Assembly: GCA_944326325.1 (NCBI GenBank)
Contig: CALVDQ010000005.1
Span: 1-64,000, forward strand
Source: an uncultured Bacteroidales bacterium
Lineage (GTDB): Bacteria > Bacteroidota > Bacteroidia > Bacteroidales > UBA932
Direction of reading: 5' to 3'
DNA: 64,000 bases
Every line of letters starts with the position of its first letter. The first letter of the stretch is position 1. The notes beneath the pieces are model-generated. The model searched no databases. It was given only the letters and a program-made list of their open reading frames with translations, and was not told the origin of the DNA. The position numbers were made by a program, and so were the translations under genes. Shown piece after piece: positions 53,574 through 63,186 of the stretch.

Positions 53574-55490
53574 TCAATAGCCGTAATCGTTGAACAGAGT
53601 TCCCTGGGAATTGATGATGGAAGTCTGAGGGATAGGCCAGTACTGCTTGAGGTCAGGGTCGCTGTTGTAGAAACCCTCGGAAGAGGCCTTGTCCGTTATG
53701 GTATTGGACTGTCCCTCATGTTTGAAGGTCTCGGCATCGAGGTATACGGACGGATTGCCTTCAGAGTTGGTGTAAGGCTGCCATCCTGAACCGGAAGGAC
53801 CGGTTGTGGCCGTGACGTTGTCCTTTTCACCGGAATTGAGTCCGTACATCTCTATCACCGGCACTCCGTCCTGGGTACTGTGACGGTACCAGAGATAACC
53901 GCCGTTGATATTGGCATAGTTGAATCCGGTGACCGGTCCCTGGGTTCCGCCAGCCATGGCCTGAAGTTCCGAAACCGCCTGGTCGATATTCTCACCGAGA
54001 AGGTTCCACCTGATGAGATCGCTCTTGCGCAGGAACTCACCCACGAACTCGAGGGCACGCTGTTTCTTGATTTCCTCGAAGAGCGCCTCCTCTCCGGAGA
54101 TGGCGTTTATTTCGGCCTGCGCGGCACTCCTGTCTCCGTAAGCCCTGTCCAGGATTTCTACCAGGCAATTCTTGGCATACTGCTCGTCCCTGCCGCCCGG
54201 GATGGATCCGTTCTCGTCACCTGAACAATTCGCTATCTCGGCTGCCATCAGAAGAATGTCAGCATAGCGCATATAGACAGGCTTGACTCCGTCGTCATTG
54301 CCTCCGGTGTAAGGGGATGTGGTCATCCACTCGAAACGGTATTTCCCGAAATACCAGTTCTCCATTCCGGCAGGATACGGGAGGGAGCCGCTGCCTCTGT
54401 CTTCCCATTCGTAGTTCACGCAGCTGATGTCGCGGCGGGTATCATTCTCGTTATACCAGTAGTAGACATACGGTACAGGGCCTGCCTGGCCTCCGCGGTT
54501 GGAAGTAGTCGGAGAATAGTCGGTGTAGCCGTTGTGGCGAACAGCGAAGGTATAGTTCCAGCGGCCGCGGGAATTGCTGAACGGAATCATCCAGATGATT
54601 TCGCGTCCTCCGGTAAGGTCCATATTGTTGACACTTCTCCAGAGTTCCTCGTAATCCATCAGGTAGAGACCGGAATTGTCGATGACATCCTTAAGCGCCG
54701 CAAGTGCCTTAGGGTAAAGTACTGCCTTGGAAAGTTCCGGGTCTGTGGAGAGCCTTATCGAGCCTTGATCCCCTGTGCCTACAAGCCCTTCTCCAGGTCT
54801 CTGGGAATATCCGGATGCCATGAGGGCTATCCTGGCGTACATTCCTTTCGCGAACGCGAGACCGACACGGTCGGTGTTCACTGTCGAATAAGAAAGATAG
54901 CCGAAGGATTCCTCGAGGTCGGTAAGGAGCTGCTTGTATATGACATCCCTGTCTGACTTGTTGAGGTATGTTGTCTCTGGGGTCACAGGGGCAAAACGTG
55001 CCGGCACTTCACCGTACGCCTTCATAAGTTCCGTGTAGAGGACGGCACGCATCACGAGGGCTTCCCCGAGAAGGGCGGCCATTTCAGGACGGGAGGCAGG
55101 ATCACCGTAGGTCCGGATACCGTCGATGGTAAGGTTTGCACGCTCTATTCCGGAGAACAGTTCATTGTACGGACCGTTGGACAGGTTGAGCTGCGAATTG
55201 GTGCTGGTCATATTGTACCTGACAATCTGGGATTTCTCGTCAGTAGTGTTGGATACATACCACTCGATGTCGGTATTGTATCCGTACCACGGGAGATAAC
55301 GTCCCCTGTGGGAATTGGTATGGCCGAACACCTCGTATATGGAAAATATCTGATATTCAGTAAGTGTCGGGTCAGCGAACACGCGGGTCTCGTCGAATGT
55401 GGACTGTGACTCCGTCGTAAGGTCGCAGGAAGCCAGGGAAAGTCCGGCAATGACACCTGCTCCGATGATGATTCTTCTTATGATATTCAT
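53574..55490 (-). CDS. SusD/RagB-family outer-membrane lipoprotein (pectin locus)
   Basis: This 638-residue lipoprotein has its lipobox cysteine at C22 (LASC). The start CDLTTESQSTFDE and the region LTEYQIFSIYEVFG match the SusD N-terminus, and the C-terminal half has LLMAAEIANCSGDENG and KKQRALEFVGEFLRKSDLIRW. Length is at the long end for SusD. It covers the SusC channel and delivers pectic oligosaccharides. It follows susC by 19 bases and precedes the surface lipoprotein, forming a three-gene unit. Confidence 0.93.
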   Translation of the reverse strand: MNIIRRIIIGAGVIAGLSLASCDLTTESQSTFDETRVFADPTLTEYQIFSIYEVFGHTNSHRGRYLPWYGYNTDIEWYVSNTTDEKSQIVRYNMTSTNSQLNLSNGPYNELFSGIERANLTIDGIRTYGDPASRPEMAALLGEALVMRAVLYTELMKAYGEVPARFAPVTPETTYLNKSDRDVIYKQLLTDLEESFGYLSYSTVNTDRVGLAFAKGMYARIALMASGYSQRPGEGLVGTGDQGSIRLSTDPELSKAVLYPKALAALKDVIDNSGLYLMDYEELWRSVNNMDLTGGREIIWMIPFSNSRGRWNYTFAVRHNGYTDYSPTTSNRGGQAGPVPYVYYWYNENDTRRDISCVNYEWEDRGSGSLPYPAGMENWYFGKYRFEWMTTSPYTGGNDDGVKPVYMRYADILLMAAEIANCSGDENGSIPGGRDEQYAKNCLVEILDRAYGDRSAAQAEINAISGEEALFEEIKKQRALEFVGEFLRKSDLIRWNLLGENIDQAVSELQAMAGGTQGPVTGFNYANINGGYLWYRHSTQDGVPVIEMYGLNSGEKDNVTATTGPSGSGWQPYTNSEGNPSVYLDAETFKHEGQSNTITDKASSEGFYNSDPDLKQYWPIPQTSIINSQGTLFNDYGY

Positions 55491-55509
55491 AACTCAGTCT
55501 TATTGGATA

Positions 55510-58500
55510 TTAGAAAGTAAGGTTGACTCCGACAACATAGCCGATGCTCTTCGGATAGGCTGAATAGTCCACACCCGGAGTAAGAGGGGTGGCACGCCTC
55601 GTGTCGACTTCAGGGTCGTAGCCTGAATAGTTGGTGAGGCAGAAGAGGTTGGTTCCCGTCACATAGAAACGCAGGCGTGAAATCTTCGCCTTCATTGTGA
55701 TATGCGACGGAAGGGTGTAACCTATAGTGGCGGATGTAAGCCTCAGGAAGGAACCGTCTTCAACCGCCCAGTCCGAAAGGACAGCATTGCCTACTGCCGG
55801 AGACCAGAGGGTAGCGTTCGCATTTACCTGGTCGAGCTGGTCCGGATCGGTGATGAGCTGGCCTGTAGGCCAGTCTATGTTGGTCCATCTCTGCTCGTCA
55901 GTCTTCATGAGATTACGGTTGGAATATTTCCTCGACGATGTGAACTCAATCTTGTTGGCGTTATAGATATCGTTGCCGAATACATAATTGAAGTTAGCCG
56001 AGAAGTCAAAGCCGTAGAGGTATCCGGAAAGCGTGATACCGCCGAAGCCCTTAGGGGTGGAGTTACCGATGACCCTCTTGTCATCCACAGTGACACTGCC
56101 ATTACCGTCCTGATCCTTGAGCTTCATGGCACCAGGCCTGAGATAGTCGGAACCTATGACAGAAGAGCAGTCTACGACACCCTCGTTGAGGACCCACTTG
56201 GTACCGTCATACGTAAAGTCGCTTGCTTTGTAGAAACCGTCAGATTCATAGCCGTAGATGTTTCCGAGAGGACGGCCTACCTCGACGATATAGTCTGTAC
56301 CCACCTCAGTGGATGCCCACTCGGTAACAGCTTCGATGCGCGAAAGGCCTCCAAGACTCGTCACTTCGTTCTGGTTCAGGCTGAGGTTGGCTCCGAGAGT
56401 AAGTCCGAAATTCTCCTTCTCGACGAGTACGGCATTCAGGGAAACTTCTATACCGCGGTTCCTTACCGATCCCATATTCCTGTACTGGAATTCGTATCCC
56501 GATCCTGCGGTAGGGAACTGGATGAGGAGATCCTTGGTTGTATTATGGTACAGTTCGACGGAACCGTTCAGCCTGCTCTTGAAGAAAGAGAAGTCAAGAC
56601 CTATATTGTGCGAGATAGTAGTCTCCCATGTAAGGTCCTCGTTCGGCATTATCGTATCACCGTCATCCGTAACTGTAGACCAGTATGTACCGCTCTGGGA
56701 AATCCAGGATGTCGAGAATGACGCGAAATTGAGCATGGTCATGCCTGAAGGGATGTTGTTGTTTCCGGCAGTACCGTAGCTGTAACGGAGTTTGAGATTG
56801 TCAAGCCATCCTGAAGCACCGTCCATCCAGGGTTCGTTGGAGATGGTCCACGATGCAGCGGCTGAAGGGAAGTAGCCCCACTGATTGCCTTTGGTGAACT
56901 TGGAGGATCCGTCGGCACGCATCGTAGCGGACACCGAGTACCTGTTGTCAAAGACATAGTTGACACGTCCGAAGAAGGAAAGCAACTTGTCGTTAGGGTC
57001 GTAGTAATTGTTGGTCGAGATCGATGTACCCGTAGACATGAAGTTCCATGCCATTTCGGAATCAAAGAAGTCAGGGAAGTTCTCGACAACGGAAGTCAGC
57101 TCATTTGATCTCTTGAAGATGTACTCCTGTCCGAGGAGAAGGTCAAGATGGTGGCGGTCGTCGTTGAAGACTTCCTCGAAATTGTAGCTGAGGGTGTTGG
57201 TGTTGCGGATAGTCTGCCTGTAGGTGTCAGTGTACCTTGTGGCCGGCTTGTTCTTGTACTGGGCGGTATTGCCCACATAGTAGGTAGTCAGACCGTAAAA
57301 ACGGTTGTTCTCCTGGGTGTAGTCCTCGAGACCGCCTTCGACGCGGAGGTTGAGGTTCTTGATGATATGCCAGGTTACCGCTCCGTTGACAGTCCAGTTG
57401 CGGCGCACACGCTTGTTGTCGTTGTCGGCAACTGACTGGAGAGGCGGAGCGTTGTCACCGTAGTCCTCTTCCAGATCAGATCCGGAGATGGCACCGCCGG
57501 CGATAGGTATCGGGCTGTACTGGACGGAATGCTTGAGACGTCCGTTGCCGGATGTCGAGCCTGCATCATCCATCGAGTTCGAACCTGAACCCATTATGGT
57601 AGTATGAGAGTATCTCGCGTTGATATCGAACTCAAGTTCCTTGATAGGCTTGTAGTTGGCCTTGAAGTTCAGGTTGTCCCTCTTGTAGTCCGAGCCGGTC
57701 ATGATGGCGTTGTCGCCTATGTGTGCGTAGCTGGCAGTCCATCTCACCTTGTCCGTACTTCCGGATACGGAAACGTTATGGCTGAAGTTGGTACCCGTAT
57801 TGCCGAACACCTGCCCGATCCAGTCGTTGCCCTGGACTCCTTCGTAAAGGCCGATGTCCTCGTACAGTCCGAAGTATGGCACGTACTGGTCTTCATAGTT
57901 GCCCCTGATCATGGAAAGCTCGTACTGGTTCTTCACGAAGCTGTACGGATCCTCTACCTGGATGGCATCCTTGTTCGCCATCCATTTCTGTCCCCAGTAG
58001 GCATTGTAGCTCACGGAGAACTTGCCGCTTGTACCGCCTTTTGTCGTCACGAGGACCACACCGTTGGCACCGCGGGATCCGTAGATGGCAGTCGAGAAGG
58101 CATCCTTCAGGACGTCAATGCTCTGGATGTCGGATGCCGGTATGTCGGAGATGCTCTCGACAGGGAATCCGTCCACTATATAAAGAGGTGAACTGTCCTG
58201 GGTGATGGAGCCGGAACCGCGGACACGGATCTTGATATCGGCATCCGGATCACCTTCGGTAGTGGTGACCTGGACACCGGCCATCCTTCCGGTAAGAGCC
58301 TCTCCGACTGTGGTTACAGGCATAGCGGCAAGAGCCTTGCTGTCCACAGATGACACGGAGCCTATGAGATCTTTCCTTTTGACGGTAGCGTATCCGATGA
58401 CAACCGTCTCTTCAAGGAAGTTGGCGTCTTCTTCCATTATAATGTCATAGACAAGACTGTTGCCGATACGGACTTCCTGTGTCCTCATACCTATGAACGA

Positions 58501-58722
58501 GAAAACAAGGACCTTGCCCGTGGCATTGTCCACATCTATGACATATTTTCCGTCTACGTCCGTAGATGCTCCTGTAGTCGTGCCGTCGATGAATACGGAA
58601 ACCCCGGCAAGGGGCTGTCCTCCTGTATCCTTGACTACACCTGAGATCTGCTGGGCCGAAACCGTCAGAGTGACGAAAAGACCAGCGATCAAAAGATAAA
58701 TCTTAGAAGTCAGATTATTCAT
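55510..58722 (-). CDS. SusC/RagA-family TonB-dependent transporter (pectin locus)
   Basis: This 1070-residue protein has a signal peptide (1-23, VSAQ), a carboxypeptidase-D-like domain (about 26-98), the segment EETVVIGYATVKRKDLIG (104-121) at the TonB box and plug start, and the family signature SIDVLKDAFSTAIYGSRGAN. A beta-barrel ends in GYVVGVNLTF. It imports oligosaccharides across the outer membrane with the SusD that follows. It heads the susC-susD-lipoprotein unit; the 166-base gap upstream carries its promoter. Confidence 0.95.
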   Translation of the reverse strand: MNNLTSKIYLLIAGLFVTLTVSAQQISGVVKDTGGQPLAGVSVFIDGTTTGASTDVDGKYVIDVDNATGKVLVFSFIGMRTQEVRIGNSLVYDIIMEEDANFLEETVVIGYATVKRKDLIGSVSSVDSKALAAMPVTTVGEALTGRMAGVQVTTTEGDPDADIKIRVRGSGSITQDSSPLYIVDGFPVESISDIPASDIQSIDVLKDAFSTAIYGSRGANGVVLVTTKGGTSGKFSVSYNAYWGQKWMANKDAIQVEDPYSFVKNQYELSMIRGNYEDQYVPYFGLYEDIGLYEGVQGNDWIGQVFGNTGTNFSHNVSVSGSTDKVRWTASYAHIGDNAIMTGSDYKRDNLNFKANYKPIKELEFDINARYSHTTIMGSGSNSMDDAGSTSGNGRLKHSVQYSPIPIAGGAISGSDLEEDYGDNAPPLQSVADNDNKRVRRNWTVNGAVTWHIIKNLNLRVEGGLEDYTQENNRFYGLTTYYVGNTAQYKNKPATRYTDTYRQTIRNTNTLSYNFEEVFNDDRHHLDLLLGQEYIFKRSNELTSVVENFPDFFDSEMAWNFMSTGTSISTNNYYDPNDKLLSFFGRVNYVFDNRYSVSATMRADGSSKFTKGNQWGYFPSAAASWTISNEPWMDGASGWLDNLKLRYSYGTAGNNNIPSGMTMLNFASFSTSWISQSGTYWSTVTDDGDTIMPNEDLTWETTISHNIGLDFSFFKSRLNGSVELYHNTTKDLLIQFPTAGSGYEFQYRNMGSVRNRGIEVSLNAVLVEKENFGLTLGANLSLNQNEVTSLGGLSRIEAVTEWASTEVGTDYIVEVGRPLGNIYGYESDGFYKASDFTYDGTKWVLNEGVVDCSSVIGSDYLRPGAMKLKDQDGNGSVTVDDKRVIGNSTPKGFGGITLSGYLYGFDFSANFNYVFGNDIYNANKIEFTSSRKYSNRNLMKTDEQRWTNIDWPTGQLITDPDQLDQVNANATLWSPAVGNAVLSDWAVEDGSFLRLTSATIGYTLPSHITMKAKISRLRFYVTGTNLFCLTNYSGYDPEVDTRRATPLTPGVDYSAYPKSIGYVVGVNLTF

Positions 58723-58883
58723 AAAACTTAGTGGTTAGTGTTGATTGAATATGCGAAATTACCTATTGCAATGCTATACAGCAGGCAATAATTATCATAT
58801 TGGATGTATTTTTTGACAATAGGTATACGGACTGATATTTTGTCTCTGTGATTTGGATTTTCCGGGACCTGAAGATCCCGGAA
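58723..58883 (-). promoter_or_regulatory. Gap between PL1 and susC: hairpin and probable susC promoter
   Basis: TTCCGGGA (58860-58867) pairs with TCCCGGAA (58876-58883), six bases after the PL1 stop. It has no T-run on the minus strand, so it is a weak terminator at best. Closer to susC, minus-strand TAATTTCG (58754-58761) is one base from TAnnTTTG and could be the -7 box. A regulator-binding site is expected here but none can be named. Confidence 0.35.
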
Positions 58884-58888
58884 GCCTG

Positions 58889-60766
58889 TCACAGCGACAT
58901 ATATACGGCACCGGCATTCTGCGCGGCGATTATATCCTTCACGAGATAATGGAGGTACATCTCAAGGTTTGTATAGCGGCCGTACGTATCAAGATCCTTC
59001 CCGGTACCGTCGGCGGAGGATGAAGGGTCGAGACCGAACTCTTCCTCGAACCAGTCAGGCATCCCGTCACCGTCGGTATCGGTAACGGCAGCGAGTTCCT
59101 TTTCTGTAGCCGTGTATTCCGGCCAGCCTCCGACAGCTTCCTGAGTATCGATAAGTCCTCCGGTACTGCCGTTGCCACCGGAAGGATATGTCGCAGTTCC
59201 GGATATCGCATCCCCCGTGGCCCTTTCGTCAACCGCATCCCGTGACAGCGAAGCTCCACCGAATTCACATACAGCCTCGAACGCAGCTTCCGCCGGATGG
59301 GTGCTGGTATAGACTGTCTGTCCGGAAGGTCCCACGATGCCGAGCGGAGAAGAGAGGACAGAAGCATCCGCAGGCACAGTATACGACCCGTCATCATGCC
59401 AGTACAGTCCGGTAAGGTTGTCGGCAGTTATGGACGGGTAGTCGGCGTACACGTTGCCGGAAACATAGAGTTCCGGATATCCGTAGTCGGTATCAGAAGA
59501 TGTGTATATGCCGTTGACATCATATATATAACGCCTGTCCCTCGATGCCTCTCCCTTTTTATAGTAATTGTTCACGATATTGAACCATCCGCCTTCACCT
59601 CCGTAGGTGTTGTTGCTGCCCCAGTTGTATACAGCATTGTTACGGTAATCGACGTGCCCGCGGCGGGCCGGACTTGACGGGTTCTCATATATTTCCGGAT
59701 GGTCGAAACGGGGATTGCGGCTGTCGTGGTTGGCGAGCATGTTATGGTGGAAAGAAGCATCGGAGCCTCCCCAGATTCCGCCATAGCCATGATTGCCCTT
59801 AGGATGCCTGGAATTCCTGAGGCTTTCCGTCATGATACACCATTGCATCGTGAAGTTCTCGTTGCCGTAGAAAGAGGCGCACTCGTCTATGGACCAGGAC
59901 ATCGAGCAATGGTCGATGATTATGCCGGAGTGTCTTCTGCCCCAGATGCAGTCTTCGCCGTCTCCGGACATGACCTTGTTGCCGAGGCGGAACCGTACGA
60001 AACGGATGATGACATTGTCAGCATCGACAACCGTAGAATAGTTCCTGATGCATATTCCGTCTCCAGGAGCGGTCTGACCGGCAATGGTGAGGTCGCCGTT
60101 CCTTATCCTCAACTGTGATTCCAGGTCTATGATTCCGGCCACATCGAACACCACTGTCCTTGCTCCGCTCGCCTCGACAGCGGCCCGGAGCGACCCCGTC
60201 CCGCTGTCATTGAGGTTCGTGACATGGATCACACGTCCGCCGCGGCCCCCGGTGGTGTACATTCCGCCGCCCTCCGCGCCAGGAAATGCTCTCGCAACCC
60301 CGTCTTCCTCTTCTTCAGGAATCAGGAATTCCCCGTATCCTTCAAGAGGCACGTCCGGCTCGCCGGTACCCGGATCCTCTCCAGGTTCCGATGTCCCAGG
60401 GACAGCCGTTACCGGTTCGGAATAGCCGGAGTCGCCGTCAGCCGTCTTCACACGTACCTTGAACCTGTACTCCTTTCCTGTTTCAAGACCTCTGAACGTG
60501 TATGTATTGGCTTCGGTCCTGTCCTGCTTTTCAAAATTTCCGTTCCCGTCCTCAAGCCGGGCCGTATAGTATTCGGCACCTTCTACCCTGTCCCAGGAAA
60601 AGGTAAGGGAAGTTTCGTCCGCCCCCGAAAGATATACTGAGGCCGGAGGTGCCACCTCCACCGGAGTCTCGGGGGTTATCTTGTCCCCTCCGCTGCACGC
60701 CGCTACAATAAGGAGCGCGGCTGCCGGAGCGATGGATCTGCTGATGATCTTGCTATAGTGTACCAT
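58889..60766 (-). CDS. Polysaccharide lyase family 1 pectate lyase lipoprotein with FnIII domain
   Basis: This protein of 625 residues has lipobox cysteine C24 (VAAC). A fibronectin-III domain (about 40-125) leads to a PL1 beta-helix starting FPGAEGGGMYTTGGRGG, with VIHVTNLNDSGTGSLRAAVE, HCSMSWSIDE, HGYGGIWGGSDASFHHNMLA and the arginine-rich NHDSRNPRFDHP segment that carries the likely catalytic Arg. A calcium-type DTDGDGMPDWFEEEFG motif is near the C-terminus. It would cleave homogalacturonan by beta-elimination at the cell surface. ATG 60766 is chosen over GTG 60784, which overlaps the upstream stop. It follows the GH105-PL1 gene by 14 bases. Confidence 0.9.
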   Translation of the reverse strand: MVHYSKIISRSIAPAAALLIVAACSGGDKITPETPVEVAPPASVYLSGADETSLTFSWDRVEGAEYYTARLEDGNGNFEKQDRTEANTYTFRGLETGKEYRFKVRVKTADGDSGYSEPVTAVPGTSEPGEDPGTGEPDVPLEGYGEFLIPEEEEDGVARAFPGAEGGGMYTTGGRGGRVIHVTNLNDSGTGSLRAAVEASGARTVVFDVAGIIDLESQLRIRNGDLTIAGQTAPGDGICIRNYSTVVDADNVIIRFVRFRLGNKVMSGDGEDCIWGRRHSGIIIDHCSMSWSIDECASFYGNENFTMQWCIMTESLRNSRHPKGNHGYGGIWGGSDASFHHNMLANHDSRNPRFDHPEIYENPSSPARRGHVDYRNNAVYNWGSNNTYGGEGGWFNIVNNYYKKGEASRDRRYIYDVNGIYTSSDTDYGYPELYVSGNVYADYPSITADNLTGLYWHDDGSYTVPADASVLSSPLGIVGPSGQTVYTSTHPAEAAFEAVCEFGGASLSRDAVDERATGDAISGTATYPSGGNGSTGGLIDTQEAVGGWPEYTATEKELAAVTDTDGDGMPDWFEEEFGLDPSSSADGTGKDLDTYGRYTNLEMYLHYLVKDIIAAQNAGAVYMSL

Positions 60767-60780
60767 TATATTCAATAAAA

Positions 60781-63183
60781 TCACAAAACGTCATTTTCCG
60801 AATCGATAATGCCTGGAAGCCCTGTAACAGACCCGCGGGTAGTGACCTTGCCGGTCTTTATCTGCCTTACGATACGGCTGTCGGTCTCATCCCTGTGCAA
60901 CGAAGCTCCGGCCGACCTGAGCACCTGCCTGAATGCGTCCTTCACCGGCCTGACCGGCACAGGATCCTTCATGAAGAAAGGCTGAGAGGCCGAAATCCTG
61001 GCATACTCTGCCCTGTACTGCGTCATCTTCCCTTCATCAGGAAGCTTTCCCTGCCAGTTTCCTTTCCTGACATAGGAAATGTCATAGACATTGTCCTTCA
61101 GATAGAATGATCCGGGGATCATGGATGTCGTCTCCGAAGTATAGACCTCAAGGTAGCGTCCGTCAAGATTCTTTGTAGCCGGGCCAGGAAGGAACATGTT
61201 CCCGACCACGTTGAACCAGCCCTCTTCACCGCCATAGATCGCCTTCATACCCCAGTTGAACACGACATTGTTCACGAACTCCACCGTACCCCGGTAGAAG
61301 ATCATTTCCTGGGCGGAATATACCTGAGGGTGGTCGAACCGCGGATTTCGGCTGTTGTTGTCCGCAAGGATGTTGTGATGGAAAGAAACGTTGCGGCCTC
61401 CCCATATCCCGCCGTATCCGTGCTCCCCTTTCCGGTGGATGGAGCTGTTCAGGGCCTCGGCGATGATACACCACTGTACGGATGCATCGCTGAAGCAATA
61501 GAAAGAGGCATTCTCGTCAGTCGCCCAGCTCATGGAGCAGTGGTCGATGATCACATTGCTTGCCCTGCGCGCACCGAGGGCATCGTTCTCATCCTTCATG
61601 GCAGAGCCCATACGGAATCTCATATACCTGATAATCACCTCGTCAGCCCCGACATACAGGCCATGGTCCCTGAGTGTTATCCCCTCTCCGGGTGCAGTCT
61701 CCCCGGAGATCGTGATATAGGGATCCTCTATTTTAAGAGTGGATTTCAGATGTATGTCTCCGGAGACCGCGAACTCGACGATCCTCGGGCCTTCGGACTC
61801 GACAGCATGCCTGAGTGTCCCTTCTTCGCCGCTGTCCTCCAGTGAGGTCACGACATAGACCTTGCCGCCACGTCCTCCGCGCGTATATTTCCCTCCGCCT
61901 TCGGCTCCGTCGAATGCCAGTTCACGCACAGGCGGTTCCGTGACATACTTACCGTCGCGCACCGCCCTGCCGTCATAGACATATTCGATATTGTTGACCG
62001 CCTCATATTCGAGGGAAGCCCAGATGAAAGGACCGACAGCCTTGCAATCGTTCTCTATAACAGGTTCACTGAGGTAATACTCATACGTCCCGCTTCTCAT
62101 CTCCTTGCCTCCGAGGCCGGCTACCGAGCAGCAGGATGTGATTGAGACAGTGCCGTCCGGATTCTCCCTGACGAATGTATCTATGAATTTCCGGTACAGT
62201 TCCCTGGAATAGGCACGCCATCCGGAAGGAAGCCATCCCTGGCGGACACCTTTCAGATAAGAATACACGAACATGGCAGAGGCGGTAGCCTCGATATAGT
62301 TGCCAGGCTGTCCAGGACAGTCGAGCACCTGGTACCACATCCCCGTCTCCGGATCAGCATATTCACGAATGTGTTCCATGATATACCGGAACCGGTCTAT
62401 CAGCGTATCCCTGCCCGGGTGATCATCAGGCAGATAATCAATGGTTTCAGCCAAGGCCATGGCATACCATCCGCAAGCCCTTCCCCAGGCATGCGCAGAC
62501 TGTCCTGTCAGGGAATCCGCCCAGAACATGGACGCGGATTCGTCCCACGCATGGCGGAACAGTCCTGTCTGCGGATCGTATGTGTGCCTGGATGCCACTT
62601 CAAAATGGTTGCAAATATCACTGAAGAGGGAGTCCCTTTCAGCTTTCGGGGAAAACCGCTTCGTATACTCCGCATAGAACGGCTGGGCCATGTATAGCCC
62701 GTCCAGCCATACCTGGTGAGGGTATATCTGCTTGTGCCAGAATGCACCTTCCTCTGTCCTCGGCTGAGTGTCAAGCTGCTCCCTGAGTTTCCTCAGGACA
62801 CGGCGGTACTTCTGGTCACCTGTCGCATAGTAGAGACGGTAATAGATGCGTCCGGGACAGATATGGTCAAGGTTATAGTTCTCCTTCTTGTAGGTCACCA
62901 CATTGCCGTCCCCGTCAGCCATGGTGTCCGCCCAGGCCTTCACATAGTCGGCGGCATACGGGAGGGAATACCTGTCAGCCACATCGAGGAATGAAAGAAG
63001 CTCGAGTCCGGTTGTGTAGTTCCACTTCAGGCTGCCTTTCCTTCCGTCAAGCCATGTAGCCTGCGGATTCCTGAGCATTTCGGAGTCCATCATCCTTACG
63101 GAATAAGGCGCGTCTCCGTCCGAGGCGGCAACGGCCGGCGGCAGCGTCATGAGGGCAGCCGCCAAGATGGGTAAATATCTCAT
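60781..63183 (-). CDS. GH105-PL1 fusion: unsaturated uronyl hydrolase plus pectate lyase
   Basis: This 800-residue protein has a Sec signal peptide (1-20). Residues about 25-395 form a GH105 (alpha/alpha)6 barrel (WNYTTGLELLSF, YPHQVWLDGLYMAQPF with likely catalytic D161, SAHAWGRACGWYAMAL). After a short linker, residues about 425-800 form a full PL1 beta-helix (FDGAEGGGKYTRGGRGG, HCSMSWATDENASFY, HGYGGIWGGRNVSFHHN, NNSRNPRFDHP). The lyase half makes chains with a 4,5-unsaturated galacturonyl end and the GH105 half removes that residue, so both steps sit in one polypeptide. It starts four bases after the regulator stop. Confidence 0.9.
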   Translation of the reverse strand: MRYLPILAAALMTLPPAVAASDGDAPYSVRMMDSEMLRNPQATWLDGRKGSLKWNYTTGLELLSFLDVADRYSLPYAADYVKAWADTMADGDGNVVTYKKENYNLDHICPGRIYYRLYYATGDQKYRRVLRKLREQLDTQPRTEEGAFWHKQIYPHQVWLDGLYMAQPFYAEYTKRFSPKAERDSLFSDICNHFEVASRHTYDPQTGLFRHAWDESASMFWADSLTGQSAHAWGRACGWYAMALAETIDYLPDDHPGRDTLIDRFRYIMEHIREYADPETGMWYQVLDCPGQPGNYIEATASAMFVYSYLKGVRQGWLPSGWRAYSRELYRKFIDTFVRENPDGTVSITSCCSVAGLGGKEMRSGTYEYYLSEPVIENDCKAVGPFIWASLEYEAVNNIEYVYDGRAVRDGKYVTEPPVRELAFDGAEGGGKYTRGGRGGKVYVVTSLEDSGEEGTLRHAVESEGPRIVEFAVSGDIHLKSTLKIEDPYITISGETAPGEGITLRDHGLYVGADEVIIRYMRFRMGSAMKDENDALGARRASNVIIDHCSMSWATDENASFYCFSDASVQWCIIAEALNSSIHRKGEHGYGGIWGGRNVSFHHNILADNNSRNPRFDHPQVYSAQEMIFYRGTVEFVNNVVFNWGMKAIYGGEEGWFNVVGNMFLPGPATKNLDGRYLEVYTSETTSMIPGSFYLKDNVYDISYVRKGNWQGKLPDEGKMTQYRAEYARISASQPFFMKDPVPVRPVKDAFRQVLRSAGASLHRDETDSRIVRQIKTGKVTTRGSVTGLPGIIDSENDVL

Positions 63184-63186
63184 AGT

